Source of the DNA: Bacteroidota bacterium
Lineage (GTDB): Bacteria > Bacteroidota > Bacteroidia > Bacteroidales > B18-G4
NCBI GenBank assembly: GCA_013202965.1
Contig: JABMQZ010000127.1
Span: forward strand, 1 to 39,800
Reading direction: 5' to 3'
DNA length: 39,800 nucleotides
Shown here: positions 7,851 to 16,818 of the stretch, one piece after another
Position numbering within the stretch: the first letter of the stretch is position 1
How the letters are laid out: each line of letters opens with the position of its first letter
Position numbers and translations under genes: made by a program
The notes under the pieces: model-generated
The model's input: the letters and a program-made list of their open reading frames with translations, nothing else
Told to the model about the DNA's origin: nothing
The model's database searches: none

Positions 7851-7881
7851 AGTCTCAAAGTCTCAAAGTCTCAAAGTCTCC
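7851..7881. repeat. Octamer tandem repeat (AGTCTCAA x3 plus a partial copy)
   Basis: Exact AGTCTCAA copies at 7851, 7859 and 7867 are followed by AGTCTCC. The prmC stop codon (7871-7873) is inside the array, so the repeat occupies the convergent 3' ends of two genes. Confidence 0.85.
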
Positions 7882-8740
7882 CCCTCACCATCCTCTCCTT
7901 CCCCCTCATATCCAGCCGAAGTTCAATATCCTTGAATCCATACTTTTTCAGTAGTTCCACAACTTCAAGGGCATTGCTCTCGTTACATTCAAAGTATAAA
8001 TGTCCGCCATGGACCAGGTGCTTCGTTGAAAACACAATGATCTCACGGTAAAAGATCAGCGGGTCCTTTTCTTCAACAAACAGGGCAAGAGGTGGCTCAT
8101 GTGCTGTGACATTTTTTCGCATCTTTTTCAGGTCAGATGGAGTAACATAGGGTGGATTACTCACAATCATATTAAACTCGGGTAGCCTGGCACGGAAATG
8201 CGGATCCAGGATATCCATCTCCTCAAAAATTATCGAAGTTTTTAGCCTCTCTGCATTATCAGCAGCAAGTACAATTGCTTCACCCGATACATCAACAGCC
8301 CAAACTTCTGCATCCGGAAAAGTTTTCTTCAAAGTAATGGCAATGCATCCGCTGCCGGTGCCAATATCCAATAACTTCAAATGATTTCCTGCCTTCGCAT
8401 AATCCTTGATGATCCAGTCAAGCAGCTCCTCAGTTTCAGGCCTGGGGATCAATACTGAGGGATCAACTTCAAACTCAAAGCCGTAAAAATGTGCAAGCCC
8501 GGTGATATACTGCAGTGGTTCATGATTTTTCAGCCGTTTCAAAGATTGCTGAAAAAACAATATTTCAGATTCTGTCAAGGCACTGTCTTTCTCAAGTATC
8601 GATTCTGCTGCCGTTTTCCCTGTCTTGTGCAAAATCAAGCCATTGACGATGGACTTCGCCTCCTCTTCAGGATATATTTTCCCTAGCTCATTTTTCATCA
8701 GAGCCTGTAACTCACCCAGTTTGCCTGTCCTGATATCCAT
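7871..8740 (-). CDS. prmC: Release factor glutamine N5-methyltransferase
   Basis: PrmC methylates the glutamine of the GGQ motif in peptide-chain release factors RF1 and RF2, using S-adenosylmethionine. The 289 residues match the family length. Seen in order are an N-terminal helical domain (1-95), RPETEEL at 100-106, the SAM-binding DIGTGSG at 125-131 and the catalytic NPPY at 195-198. The ATG at 8738-8740 is good. The gene is monocistronic, convergent with the cpYpsA gene and divergent from the kinase gene. Its last codons run into the AGTCTCAA repeat, so the C-terminal VRGRL is partly repeat-encoded. Confidence 0.96.
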   Translation of the reverse strand: MDIRTGKLGELQALMKNELGKIYPEEEAKSIVNGLILHKTGKTAAESILEKDSALTESEILFFQQSLKRLKNHEPLQYITGLAHFYGFEFEVDPSVLIPRPETEELLDWIIKDYAKAGNHLKLLDIGTGSGCIAITLKKTFPDAEVWAVDVSGEAIVLAADNAERLKTSIIFEEMDILDPHFRARLPEFNMIVSNPPYVTPSDLKKMRKNVTAHEPPLALFVEEKDPLIFYREIIVFSTKHLVHGGHLYFECNESNALEVVELLKKYGFKDIELRLDMRGKERMVRGRL

Positions 8741-8763
8741 CCACCGAAATTAATGATTTTCCT

Positions 8764-8771
8764 TATATTTG
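8764..8771 (+). promoter_or_regulatory. Putative -7 promoter element (TATATTTG)
   Basis: An exact TAnnTTTG match lies 25 bp before the kinase ATG, implying a leader of about 19 nt. The -33 element is weak. Confidence 0.35.
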
Positions 8772-8796
8772 AGCCTTATAACAATATATAAATACT

Positions 8797-9453
8797 ATGG
8801 AAGGTGATGTACTGATCATCAATAATTACCACAGAAAAGCGGCAAAACAAACTGTGGCCATCCTGCTCCCTGACATTGAAAATACAGCAGCTAAATTTTT
8901 CATTAGCGTTGCCGGGGAATCAGGGGCCGGAAAATCGGAGATCGCTGCTTCTATTGCCAAAGAGTTGGAACATGCCGGCTATGGATGTTTTATTTTTCAG
9001 CAGGACGATTACTTTGTCTATCCCCCGAAAAGCAATGCAGAAAAAAGAAAGGAAGACATAGGCTGGGTAGGCATGCAGGAAGTGAAACTATTTCTCCTTG
9101 ATGAAGAGATAGCAGCCATCCGCCAGGGAGTGAACGAAATTGAAAAGCCACTGATAATCTTTGACGAAGACAGGATTACAAATGAAAAAGTAGATATTTC
9201 TCCTTTCAAGGTCATCATTGCAGAGGGGACTTATACCACTGCTTTGAAAAATATAGATAAACGGATCTTCATTGACAGGGATATGAATGATACGAAGAAG
9301 GCCAGAAAGAAACGGGCCAGGGAAAAGCAGGATGAGTTCCTGGAGCAGATACTGGCCATTGAGCACCGTATCATCAGTGCACAGAAGAAAGAGGCCGACA
9401 TCATCATAAGCAGGGGATATGACGCAATTAAAAGAGAAGATTATGAGTCATAA
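8797..9453 (+). CDS. Uridine-kinase-like P-loop kinase
   Basis: This is a 218-residue cytosolic P-loop protein. The Walker A motif GESGAGKS spans residues 40-47, and a QQDDYF segment (68-73) matches the acidic site after the second strand in uridine kinase/phosphoribulokinase-type enzymes. IIAEGTY is a typical later strand, and a lysine/arginine-rich lid region (KKARKKRAREKQ) follows. An N-terminal extension of about 33 residues precedes the P-loop. The substrate is unknown. The gene overlaps the following glycosyltransferase by 11 bp, so a sugar or nucleotide in that pathway is plausible (inference). Adenylylsulfate or zeta-type kinases are alternatives, but the DDY signature favours the uridine-kinase group. 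Confidence 0.75.
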   Translation: MEGDVLIINNYHRKAAKQTVAILLPDIENTAAKFFISVAGESGAGKSEIAASIAKELEHAGYGCFIFQQDDYFVYPPKSNAEKRKEDIGWVGMQEVKLFLLDEEIAAIRQGVNEIEKPLIIFDEDRITNEKVDISPFKVIIAEGTYTTALKNIDKRIFIDRDMNDTKKARKKRAREKQDEFLEQILAIEHRIISAQKKEADIIISRGYDAIKREDYES

Positions 9454-10699
9454 AATAAAACGAATTGCCATGCTGAGCACCCACGGTTATTTTGACCCGA
9501 AACCACAACTGGGGCGCACAGATACCGGGGGACAGGTGGTTTATGTACTGGAACTCGCCAAAGCACTTAGCAGGGCTGGATACAAAACAGATATCTATAC
9601 ACGCTGGTTTGACCGCTCCCAACAACAGATAAATCCCGTTCCGGATAACCCGGATGTAAGAGTCATCAGGATACCGGCAGGCCCATGGGAGTTTATACCT
9701 AAAGAATTTATTTACGATGTTCTCCCGGAACTGGCTGACAATATGGTAGATTTCATCAGGAAGAATGATCTCGACTATGACCTTTTTCATAGTCATTATG
9801 TGGATGCAGGAATCGTGGCCCTTGATGTTGCAAAAGAAATGGCTAAGCCGGTTTACTTCACCGCACATTCGCTGGGGGCCTGGAAACGTGACCAGATGGG
9901 TGGTGATCCGGAGGAGATGGAGAAAAAATTCAATTTCAGGCACAGGATAAACGAAGAGATCAGGATATTTAAAAATGTGAATGCCCAGTCTCTGACCTCC
10001 ATTGTTCAGCATGAAAAACTGAATGAACTCTATAATTACGACGCGGAGAATATAATCATTATCCCACCGGGTGTAGATGTTCATCATTATTATCCACCGA
10101 AGGAGGAAGACGAAAAAGCAAAAACTTCCCTGCCTGAAAAATATGTTTTCTGCCTGAGCAGGATCGATACCAACAAAGGCCACGACCTCTTGCTGCATGC
10201 CTGGGACATTGTAAGGAAAGAAGTTCCTGATGTAGACCTGGTGATCGGTGGAGGATCTCCTAAGCCAAAAACCAGGGAACTCGGGGTTTTCGCCAGCATG
10301 GACAAGATCATCGAAGAAGCAGGTATGCAGGAGCGTGTTCAAAAGATCGGTTATGTGGCCAATGAGATGATGCGGCCTTATTACCAGCAAGCAGAACTGT
10401 TCGTGATGCCATCACTCTTCGAGCCTTTCGGGATGACCAGTCAGGAAGCGATGGCCTGTGGCACGCCCGTCATCGCATCAAAATTCGGCGGAATACGGAA
10501 TACCATCAGGGACGGGTATAACGGATACCTTGTAGATCCGTCCAAAGCGCAGGAATTTGCCAGGGCGATTATGAAGCTGCTCAAAGATGATACACAGCGT
10601 GCCATCATTGGAAAAAATGCCTATAAGGTCATCATGGAAAAATACAGCTGGGAAGCGATAGCCCGCAGGCATCTTAAATTCTACGAAACCTATATGTAA
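9443..10699 (+). CDS. GT4 glycosyltransferase, sucrose-phosphate / mannosylfructose-phosphate synthase-like
   Basis: A retaining glycosyltransferase of 418 residues from the ATG at 9443. It opens with STHGYFDPKPQLGRTDTGGQ then VVYVLELAKAL, close to mannosylfructose-phosphate synthase and sucrose-phosphate synthase. The conserved HSHYVDAG and TAHSLGAWKRDQM follow, and the C-terminal nucleotide-sugar site SLFEPFGMTSQEAMACGTP is near residues 324-342. An ATG at 9419 would add 8 residues, but AAAAGAGAAG just before 9443 and the smaller overlap favour 9443. The reaction is probably transfer from a UDP- or GDP-sugar to a sugar phosphate. Exact donor and acceptor cannot be assigned. No sucrose-phosphate phosphatase is adjacent. 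Confidence 0.82.
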   Translation: MSHKIKRIAMLSTHGYFDPKPQLGRTDTGGQVVYVLELAKALSRAGYKTDIYTRWFDRSQQQINPVPDNPDVRVIRIPAGPWEFIPKEFIYDVLPELADNMVDFIRKNDLDYDLFHSHYVDAGIVALDVAKEMAKPVYFTAHSLGAWKRDQMGGDPEEMEKKFNFRHRINEEIRIFKNVNAQSLTSIVQHEKLNELYNYDAENIIIIPPGVDVHHYYPPKEEDEKAKTSLPEKYVFCLSRIDTNKGHDLLLHAWDIVRKEVPDVDLVIGGGSPKPKTRELGVFASMDKIIEEAGMQERVQKIGYVANEMMRPYYQQAELFVMPSLFEPFGMTSQEAMACGTPVIASKFGGIRNTIRDGYNGYLVDPSKAQEFARAIMKLLKDDTQRAIIGKNAYKVIMEKYSWEAIARRHLKFYETYM

Positions 10700-10706
10700 G
10701 TAAAAG

Positions 10707-11471
10707 ATGGACATTTATAAGAAGTTCGGGGAACTGGCATCAGAAGGCATTGCTGCAGCACTCTGCAGCATCATCGAGACCAAGGGCTCGACACCACGGA
10801 AGGCCGGAAGTAAGATGATCGTCACCGCTGAGGGCATCACCTATGGCAGTGTCGGAGGCGGGAAACTTGAATTACAGGTAATTGCTGACGCTTTAAGAGT
10901 AATAGAAGACGGACATCCTTTTTTGGAGACATATTCTGCCGGTGAAGAAAACGATATGCATTGCTACGGGGAATGCCGGATTTTCATCGACCCCCTTCCC
11001 GGTAACAATACATTATACATTTTCGGTGCCGGGCATGTCGGAAAAGAAATAGCAGGCATTGCGGGTTCTTATGGGTTTCGTGTTACCCTCATCGATCACC
11101 GTCAGGAACTCCTGGATAAGCTCAGCATAGCTGGTGTAACAAATATATGCCGTGATTATATTGGGGCAACAGCGGAGCTCCCCTTCAGCAAGAATACTTA
11201 TATCATTGTCACCACGCCATCACATGTCAGCGATGAAGAAGTTACACTGCTTTGTGCACCTCAGCCGCATGCATACCTGGGTATGATCGGCAGTAAGAAA
11301 AAGGTAGCACTTGCCAGGAAACTTTTCGCAAAAAAAGGGCTGGAGGAAGATCTGATCAACAGCATCGACATGCCGATCGGCATCCCGATGAACTGCGAAA
11401 CACCTGGCGAAATAGCCATCAGCATTCTGGCACGATTGATTGATATAAAAAACAGCAAACAAGCTGAATGA
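10707..11471 (+). CDS. xdhC: XdhC-family molybdenum cofactor maturation factor
   Basis: XdhC proteins bind molybdenum cofactor, promote its sulfuration and insert it into xanthine dehydrogenase. The 254 residues contain the XdhC/CoxI domain with GSTPR (27-31) and GSVGGGKLE (48-56), and the XdhC Rossmann domain with FGAGHVG (106-112), an acidic D130 after the second strand and MIGSKKK. A CETPGEIAISILAR end block is characteristic. It starts 7 bp after the glycosyltransferase stop, and its TGA overlaps the next gene as ATGA, so it is translationally coupled to the enzyme it should serve. Confidence 0.93.
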   Translation: MDIYKKFGELASEGIAAALCSIIETKGSTPRKAGSKMIVTAEGITYGSVGGGKLELQVIADALRVIEDGHPFLETYSAGEENDMHCYGECRIFIDPLPGNNTLYIFGAGHVGKEIAGIAGSYGFRVTLIDHRQELLDKLSIAGVTNICRDYIGATAELPFSKNTYIIVTTPSHVSDEEVTLLCAPQPHAYLGMIGSKKKVALARKLFAKKGLEEDLINSIDMPIGIPMNCETPGEIAISILARLIDIKNSKQAE

Positions 11472-12922
11472 GTAAACAAAAAAACATAATCAGGTTCATT
11501 CTGGACGGTAAAACCCTTGAAGTGGCCTTCGGTGAGAAAAGCGGAATTTCTCCGGATATCAGCTTATTGCATTATCTCCGGCAGGCAGGGCACAAAAGCG
11601 TAAAGGAAGGTTGTGGAGAAGGAGATTGCGGGGCCTGTACCGTGGTCATTGCGGAGACATGCGATGGAAAACCGGTATACAAAGCCATAAATTCATGCCT
11701 GGTCTTATTGCCCATGATCCATGGATGCCAGATCATTACTGCCGACAGCCTGTCTGAGGACAAAGACGGCCAGGCTGTCCTGCACCCTGTTCAGAAAGCC
11801 CTGGTCGACCATCATGGAAGCCAGTGCGGATATTGCACCCCTGGTATAGTGATGTCAATGTTTTCCCTATGGAAGTCAGTACAGCATCCTACTGAAAGCA
11901 TAATCAAAAGGAGGCTGGCAGGGAATCTGTGCAGATGTACGGGCTACCAGCCCATCATTGATGCATCAAAACAATTTCCGGCCACCCTCAGGCAGGATAA
12001 ATTCAGTGAGCAGGCAAAGGAGACCGTCAGGTCTCTGGAACTCATTTACAAAGAAATCCCTTCCCTTGACATTGAAGCTTCAGGCATCCGGTATTTCAGG
12101 CCCGCGAGCTTGAAAGAAGCCCTGAAAATCCGCAGGAACTTTTCCGAAGCGGTAGTCATCAACGGTGCCACAGACATAGCAGTACAATTAAATAAGCATA
12201 AGATCAAAATCAGTTCATATCTTGATCTTTCAGGGCTGATAGAATTGAAATACTCAAAACTTCAGGATCATTCTATTGAATTCGGTTCCTGTATCACAAT
12301 TGAAGAAATGGGTGTTGCAGTAAAAAGCAAATTTCCCGCCCTTTACGAAATGATCAGTGTTTTCGGCTCACACCAGATCCGTAACCTGGCAACTCCCGGG
12401 GGGAATATCGGGAGTGCTTCACCTATCGGGGATCTGCTTCCGCTAATGATCGCAGCATCTGCCAGGATAGAGTTACAGAATGAAACTAAGAAAAGAAGCA
12501 TGTTATTGGAAGAATTCATCACGGGATATCATGAAACCCGGATGAAGCCGGACGAACTGATCACAAAAATCATCATACCCTTGCCTACGAATGCTACACT
12601 GATCCGTTCCTATAAGATATCCAGGCGCAAAGATGTAGACATTTCAACTGTTTCTGCCGGTTTCTGCTTCGAACTCGATCAGGAGGGCAAGCTCCAGTCT
12701 GCCAAACTTGTATTTGGAGGAATGGCAGCTATGCCTGTAAGGGCATCTGCCGCTGAAAAGCATCTGTTACATAAATCCCTGACAAGACAAAACATAAGGG
12801 AAGCCGCTGAAATGGTCTATGCTGAATTCAATCCCATTTCTGATGCCCGGGCAAGTGCGGAGAGCCGCAGACTTCTGGCAAGGAATTTACTGATCAGCTT
12901 CGGGGAGGACCATAATAAGTGA
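11468..12922 (+). CDS. xdhA: Xanthine dehydrogenase small subunit, [2Fe-2S] plus FAD domains
   Basis: This is the electron-transfer subunit of xanthine dehydrogenase (484 residues). A plant-ferredoxin-type cluster is bound by C49, C54, C57 and C77 (in EGCGEGDCGACTVV and after). The second helical cluster uses C120, C123, C155 and C157 (CGYC and LCRC). The FAD domain starts near residue 208 with INGATDIAVQL (231-241) and NLATPGGNIGSASPIGDLLP. The fusion of Fe-S and FAD domains in one chain is the XdhA arrangement. It overlaps xdhC by 4 bp and precedes the Mo subunit by 14 bp, forming one operon. Cytosolic location is expected, since no signal peptide is present. Confidence 0.95.
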   Translation: MSKQKNIIRFILDGKTLEVAFGEKSGISPDISLLHYLRQAGHKSVKEGCGEGDCGACTVVIAETCDGKPVYKAINSCLVLLPMIHGCQIITADSLSEDKDGQAVLHPVQKALVDHHGSQCGYCTPGIVMSMFSLWKSVQHPTESIIKRRLAGNLCRCTGYQPIIDASKQFPATLRQDKFSEQAKETVRSLELIYKEIPSLDIEASGIRYFRPASLKEALKIRRNFSEAVVINGATDIAVQLNKHKIKISSYLDLSGLIELKYSKLQDHSIEFGSCITIEEMGVAVKSKFPALYEMISVFGSHQIRNLATPGGNIGSASPIGDLLPLMIAASARIELQNETKKRSMLLEEFITGYHETRMKPDELITKIIIPLPTNATLIRSYKISRRKDVDISTVSAGFCFELDQEGKLQSAKLVFGGMAAMPVRASAAEKHLLHKSLTRQNIREAAEMVYAEFNPISDARASAESRRLLARNLLISFGEDHNK

Positions 12923-12936
12923 TATGCTAAGTATTC

Positions 12937-15324
12937 ATGCCGGCTGAACCGGCTATAAAAATGGCAGAAAAAACAAATAAAATAAGGATGCCGGAAAAAA
13001 ATGGCATCGACAGCCTCCCGGCCCATGACAGTGCAGTCAGTCATGTGAGTGGTGAAGCCATATTTATTAACGATATGGATGAAGGCAGTAAGATGCTCTT
13101 TGGGCATATCGTAGGCAGTCCTCATGCTTCAGCCAGGATATTGTCTGTCGACACTTCAGATGCCATGAAAATCCCCGGCATTATTGCAATACTCACCGCA
13201 AAAGACATTCCAGGTGAAAATCAGTTAGGTCCGGTTGTAAAAGATGAAGTTTGTCTTGCCGCAGATAAAACAGAATTTATTGGCCAGGCCATTGCCCTTA
13301 TTGCTGCAGAAAGCCATGAAGCTGCATTTGAAGCTGAGCAAAAAATAATTATTAAATACAGCGTACTTGAACCTGTATTACAGCTGCAGGAAGCCATGGA
13401 GCAGGGAAAAATGATCTCAGCACCACGAAAGATAGAAACAGGTGATGTAGAAAAAGCACTTTCCGAGTCAGAGCATACGCTCAGTGGTGAGCTGATGACA
13501 GGGCCGCAGGAACACTGGTATCTGGAAACCCAGACCTGCCTGTGCGTACCGGTAGAAAGGAGCTCCTATTATGTATACAGTTCCACCCAACATCCTTCTG
13601 AAACACAAAGCATCATCGCCACTGTGCTTGGGGTTGAGGAAAACAGGGTCAGCGTAGAGGTAAAGAGGGTTGGCGGAGCATTCGGTGGCAAGGAAACCCA
13701 GGCCAACCACGTGGCTGCATGGGCCTCACTGCTTGCCAGAAATACCAACCGGCCTGTAAAGATCCACCTCAGCAGGGATACTGATCAGATCATGACCGGA
13801 AAAAGACATCCATTTTATTCAAAATACATTGTCGGGTTTACAAAGAGTGGCCTTATACAAGCCTTTGATGTTGAATTAAATGCTGATGCAGGCGCCACCA
13901 CTGATCTTACAAACGCTATCATGGAACGAGCCATATTCCATGTTGACAATGCATACTTTATTCCAAACCTGCGTGTATACGGAAAAGCATGGAAGACAAA
14001 CAAGCCTTCAAATACAGCTTTCCGGGGTTTTGGTGCCCCGCAGGGAATTGCTGTAATTGAACAGGCTATTGACAGAATCGCCAGATATCTTGGCAAAGAT
14101 GCAGCGGATATCAGAAAACTTAATTTTTACGGTGAAAGCAACAATAACATCACCCACTTTGGCGAAGTCGTAGAAAACAACCGGCTACATCTTTTATGGG
14201 ATAAACTAATAGCGCAATCCGCTTACTATGAGAGAAAAGAAAACGTCGATGAGTTCAATAAAAACAATACTTACACTAAAAGAGGCATCGCACTGACACC
14301 GGTAAAATTTGGAATTTCTTTTACCACTTCATTTCTCAACCAGGCCGGGGCACTCATCAATATATATACTGATGGCAGTGTACTCGTAAACCATGGCGGT
14401 GTTGAAATGGGACAGGGATTGCACAGCAAGATCAGGCGCATTGCTGCCCTTGAACTGGGCATCAGTGAAGACAGGGTCACACTAAGCCCCACCTGTACGG
14501 CAAGCGTACCGAACACCTCAGCAACTGCAGCTTCATCCGGCGCCGACCTGAATGGGATGGCAGTGAAGAATGCATGCGACAAGCTCAAGGAAAGACTCCG
14601 CGGAGTGTACATTAAAGAGATGGAAAAGACCGGGATCTTTGAAGAGCTTTGCCAGGAGAATATTATTTTTGAGAATGACAAGGTATATTGCAAAGAAAAG
14701 GCAGGCTTGCCTTTTTCGTTTAGGGATCTGGTGAAAACAGCATATACTTCCAGGGTCAGCCTGAGTGCCACAGGATTCTATAAAACACCCGATCTCTACT
14801 TTGATAAAAAAGATGGAAAAGGCAGGCCATTCCATTATTTTGCCTTCGGAATGGCCGTTTCAGAAGTTGAAATTGATACGCTGACAGCTTTTACAAAGAT
14901 ACTCCGGACCGACATTGTGCATGATGTCGGCGACAGCCTAAACCCACACATTGACATGGGACAGATACGGGGTGGTTTTGTACAGGGAAGCGGTTGGTGT
15001 ACGACGGAAGAGATCAAATATGATGAGATGGGGCATGTCCTGAACCATTCTCCCGACACATATAAGATCCCCACCATCATGGACATCCCGGAAATATTTA
15101 ATATCGTACTGCTTGAGAAAGTACCGAATCCCAATACCATAAGAAAAAGCAAAGCAGTAGGTGAACCACCATTCATGCTTGCATTCTCTGTTTGGCTTGC
15201 CATTAAAGATGCAATAAGTGCCACCGCCGGGCATAAAACAGAGCCGGGATTTTCACTGCCCGCAACCAATGAAGTTATATTGCACTCCATTGAAAAACTC
15301 CGGGCACAGGCAACAAACAAATAA
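12937..15324 (+). CDS. xdhB: Xanthine dehydrogenase molybdenum-binding subunit
   Basis: This catalytic subunit oxidises hypoxanthine/xanthine to urate. In a 795-residue chain, the residues that define xanthine oxidation align with the bovine enzyme by motif and spacing: E253 in GGKE (bovine E802), R331 in MERAIFH (R880), R363 and F365 in AFRGFG (R912, F914), F462 and F466 in SFTTSFLNQ (F1005, F1009), and E743 in AVGEPPF (E1261). GGVEMGQG at 487-494 binds the cofactor region. Retention of both E253 and R331 argues for xanthine rather than aldehyde as substrate. An alternative ATG at 12961 would remove 8 residues. No RBS decides between them. Confidence 0.95.
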   Translation: MPAEPAIKMAEKTNKIRMPEKNGIDSLPAHDSAVSHVSGEAIFINDMDEGSKMLFGHIVGSPHASARILSVDTSDAMKIPGIIAILTAKDIPGENQLGPVVKDEVCLAADKTEFIGQAIALIAAESHEAAFEAEQKIIIKYSVLEPVLQLQEAMEQGKMISAPRKIETGDVEKALSESEHTLSGELMTGPQEHWYLETQTCLCVPVERSSYYVYSSTQHPSETQSIIATVLGVEENRVSVEVKRVGGAFGGKETQANHVAAWASLLARNTNRPVKIHLSRDTDQIMTGKRHPFYSKYIVGFTKSGLIQAFDVELNADAGATTDLTNAIMERAIFHVDNAYFIPNLRVYGKAWKTNKPSNTAFRGFGAPQGIAVIEQAIDRIARYLGKDAADIRKLNFYGESNNNITHFGEVVENNRLHLLWDKLIAQSAYYERKENVDEFNKNNTYTKRGIALTPVKFGISFTTSFLNQAGALINIYTDGSVLVNHGGVEMGQGLHSKIRRIAALELGISEDRVTLSPTCTASVPNTSATAASSGADLNGMAVKNACDKLKERLRGVYIKEMEKTGIFEELCQENIIFENDKVYCKEKAGLPFSFRDLVKTAYTSRVSLSATGFYKTPDLYFDKKDGKGRPFHYFAFGMAVSEVEIDTLTAFTKILRTDIVHDVGDSLNPHIDMGQIRGGFVQGSGWCTTEEIKYDEMGHVLNHSPDTYKIPTIMDIPEIFNIVLLEKVPNPNTIRKSKAVGEPPFMLAFSVWLAIKDAISATAGHKTEPGFSLPATNEVILHSIEKLRAQATNK

Positions 15325-15336
15325 TAAGACGGAATT

Positions 15337-16197
15337 ATGATCTTCCTGATATTAACCATACTTCAGTCCACTGCCATTTTTGCTGTGATGAAACTGTTTG
15401 CCAGGTTTAGAGTTGACAACTGGCAAGCCATTACCGTGAACTATATTATTGCATGCTCATTTGGATTTATCATTTACGAGGGAGAGATCACCTCCAGCCT
15501 GATCATGGAAAAATCCTGGTTTATTTTTGCCATGGTCCTTGGCATGACCTTCATCTTTACTTTCTTCATTTTTGCACTTTCCTCTCAAAAGGTTGGTGTT
15601 GCCCTGACTTCTGTAGCCAGTAAGATGTCGGTAATCATACCTGTTATCGCAGGAATCATATTGCTGAATGAGCAGGTCAGCTTCCTTGCTATTACAGGAA
15701 TTATTGTTGCATTGATCGCTTTTTACCTGACCCTTGGAGGTGGAGTAAATAGTTCATTCCCGCGCAAATATCTGATACTACCAGTGCTTCTTTTTGCCGG
15801 TAACGGGATCAATGATACCATTATGAAATACACAGAGCATCATTTCATAGAAAACAGTAACGAGCTGACCCTGTTTCTCGCGGTGATCTTTTTAACCTCC
15901 CTGGCCATGGGTTCAATTATCAGTGCAACACGCTATGCTCAAAATAAACACCGAATTAATTTCAAGACTATAATAGCCGGAACCATCCTGGGTTTACTGA
16001 ACTTCGGATCTACATTTTATATTTTAAAATCTATGGGAGTGTACGAAAGTGCTGTTGTTTTTCCCGTTGCGAATGCCGGCATTGTCAGCCTGTCGGCCCT
16101 CACCGGGTATATATTGTTCCGCGAAAAACTAAGTCGCATGAACTGGGCAGGAATACTGCTTGCTATACTTGCCATCCTGTTAATTGCCAATGCCTGA
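15337..16197 (+). CDS. DMT-superfamily (EamA-like) membrane transporter
   Basis: A 286-residue very hydrophobic protein with about ten predicted membrane spans in two similar halves, the drug/metabolite transporter layout. The first half ends with VGVALTSVASKMSVIIPVIAG and LNEQVSFLAITGIIVALIAF. The second half mirrors it with ESAVVFPVANAGIVSLSALTG and FREKLSRMNWAGILLAILAI. It begins 12 bp after the Mo subunit and ends 6 bp before the YigZ gene, so it is probably in the xdh operon. Export or uptake of a purine-pathway compound is a contextual guess, because EamA substrates are very diverse. Confidence 0.85.
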   Translation: MIFLILTILQSTAIFAVMKLFARFRVDNWQAITVNYIIACSFGFIIYEGEITSSLIMEKSWFIFAMVLGMTFIFTFFIFALSSQKVGVALTSVASKMSVIIPVIAGIILLNEQVSFLAITGIIVALIAFYLTLGGGVNSSFPRKYLILPVLLFAGNGINDTIMKYTEHHFIENSNELTLFLAVIFLTSLAMGSIISATRYAQNKHRINFKTIIAGTILGLLNFGSTFYILKSMGVYESAVVFPVANAGIVSLSALTGYILFREKLSRMNWAGILLAILAILLIANA

Positions 16198-16203
16198 CCA
16201 CCA

Positions 16204-16818
16204 ATGATGTTTGAAGATGTATACCTAAGCATTGATTCACGCTCCGAAGGCCAGTATAAAGCCAAAGGCAGCAAGTTTATTGCCATAGCTTTCCCTGTCA
16301 AAACGGAAGCTGAGGTCAAGGCCAAACTGCAGGAAGTCAGGAAATCCTACCATGACGCCCGCCATCATTGCTATGCATATCGGCTTGGATTTGATAAATC
16401 AGCCTACAGGTTTAATGATGACGGAGAACCGTCAGGAACCGCCGGAAGGCCCATCTTCGGACAGATACAATCAAAGGATCTGACCAATATACTGATCATT
16501 GTTGTCAGGTATTTCGGAGGAACCAAATTGGGTGTTTCAGGATTGATCACTGCATACAAGACTGCAGCACATGAGGCTTTAGAAGAGTCAAGTATACGAA
16601 GCCATACAGTGAATGATGTGTATGAAGTTTCCTTCGAATACCCTTTAATGAATGAGGTTATGAGGATCGTTAAAGATGAACAACTTATTGTCACCAATCA
16701 GGACTTTCAAATTAGTTGTAAGCTCAGTTTTAAGGTCAGAAAAAAAGAAAGCAACCGGCTATACGATAAATTTAAAAAGCTTCATGGAATAAAAATACGT
16801 TATTTAAAAACGGTCTGA
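16204..16818 (+). CDS. yigZ: YigZ/IMPACT-family protein
   Basis: 204 residues with the UPF0029 signatures in order: KAKGSKFIAIAFPV (N-terminus), ARHHCYAYRLG, then DDGEPSGTAGRPI and IIVVRYFGGTKLGVSGLI, followed by a ferredoxin-fold C-terminal domain (about 135-204). Bacterial members are named YigZ. The eukaryotic homologue IMPACT regulates Gcn2, and the bacterial function is unclear. The start could be the first or second of two adjacent ATGs (16204 or 16207). Close spacing after the transporter suggests it is the last gene of the xdh transcript. Confidence 0.92.
   Translation: MMFEDVYLSIDSRSEGQYKAKGSKFIAIAFPVKTEAEVKAKLQEVRKSYHDARHHCYAYRLGFDKSAYRFNDDGEPSGTAGRPIFGQIQSKDLTNILIIVVRYFGGTKLGVSGLITAYKTAAHEALEESSIRSHTVNDVYEVSFEYPLMNEVMRIVKDEQLIVTNQDFQISCKLSFKVRKKESNRLYDKFKKLHGIKIRYLKTV

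Noticed and set aside
9428-10390. Long open frame of 320 codons antisense to the GT4 gene
   Set aside because: The plus-strand frame has full glycosyltransferase motifs, while the antisense product has no recognisable domain and looks like a shadow.
14271-14771. 166-codon open frame antisense to xdhB
   Set aside because: It lies fully within the Mo-subunit gene, whose conserved motifs continue through the region.
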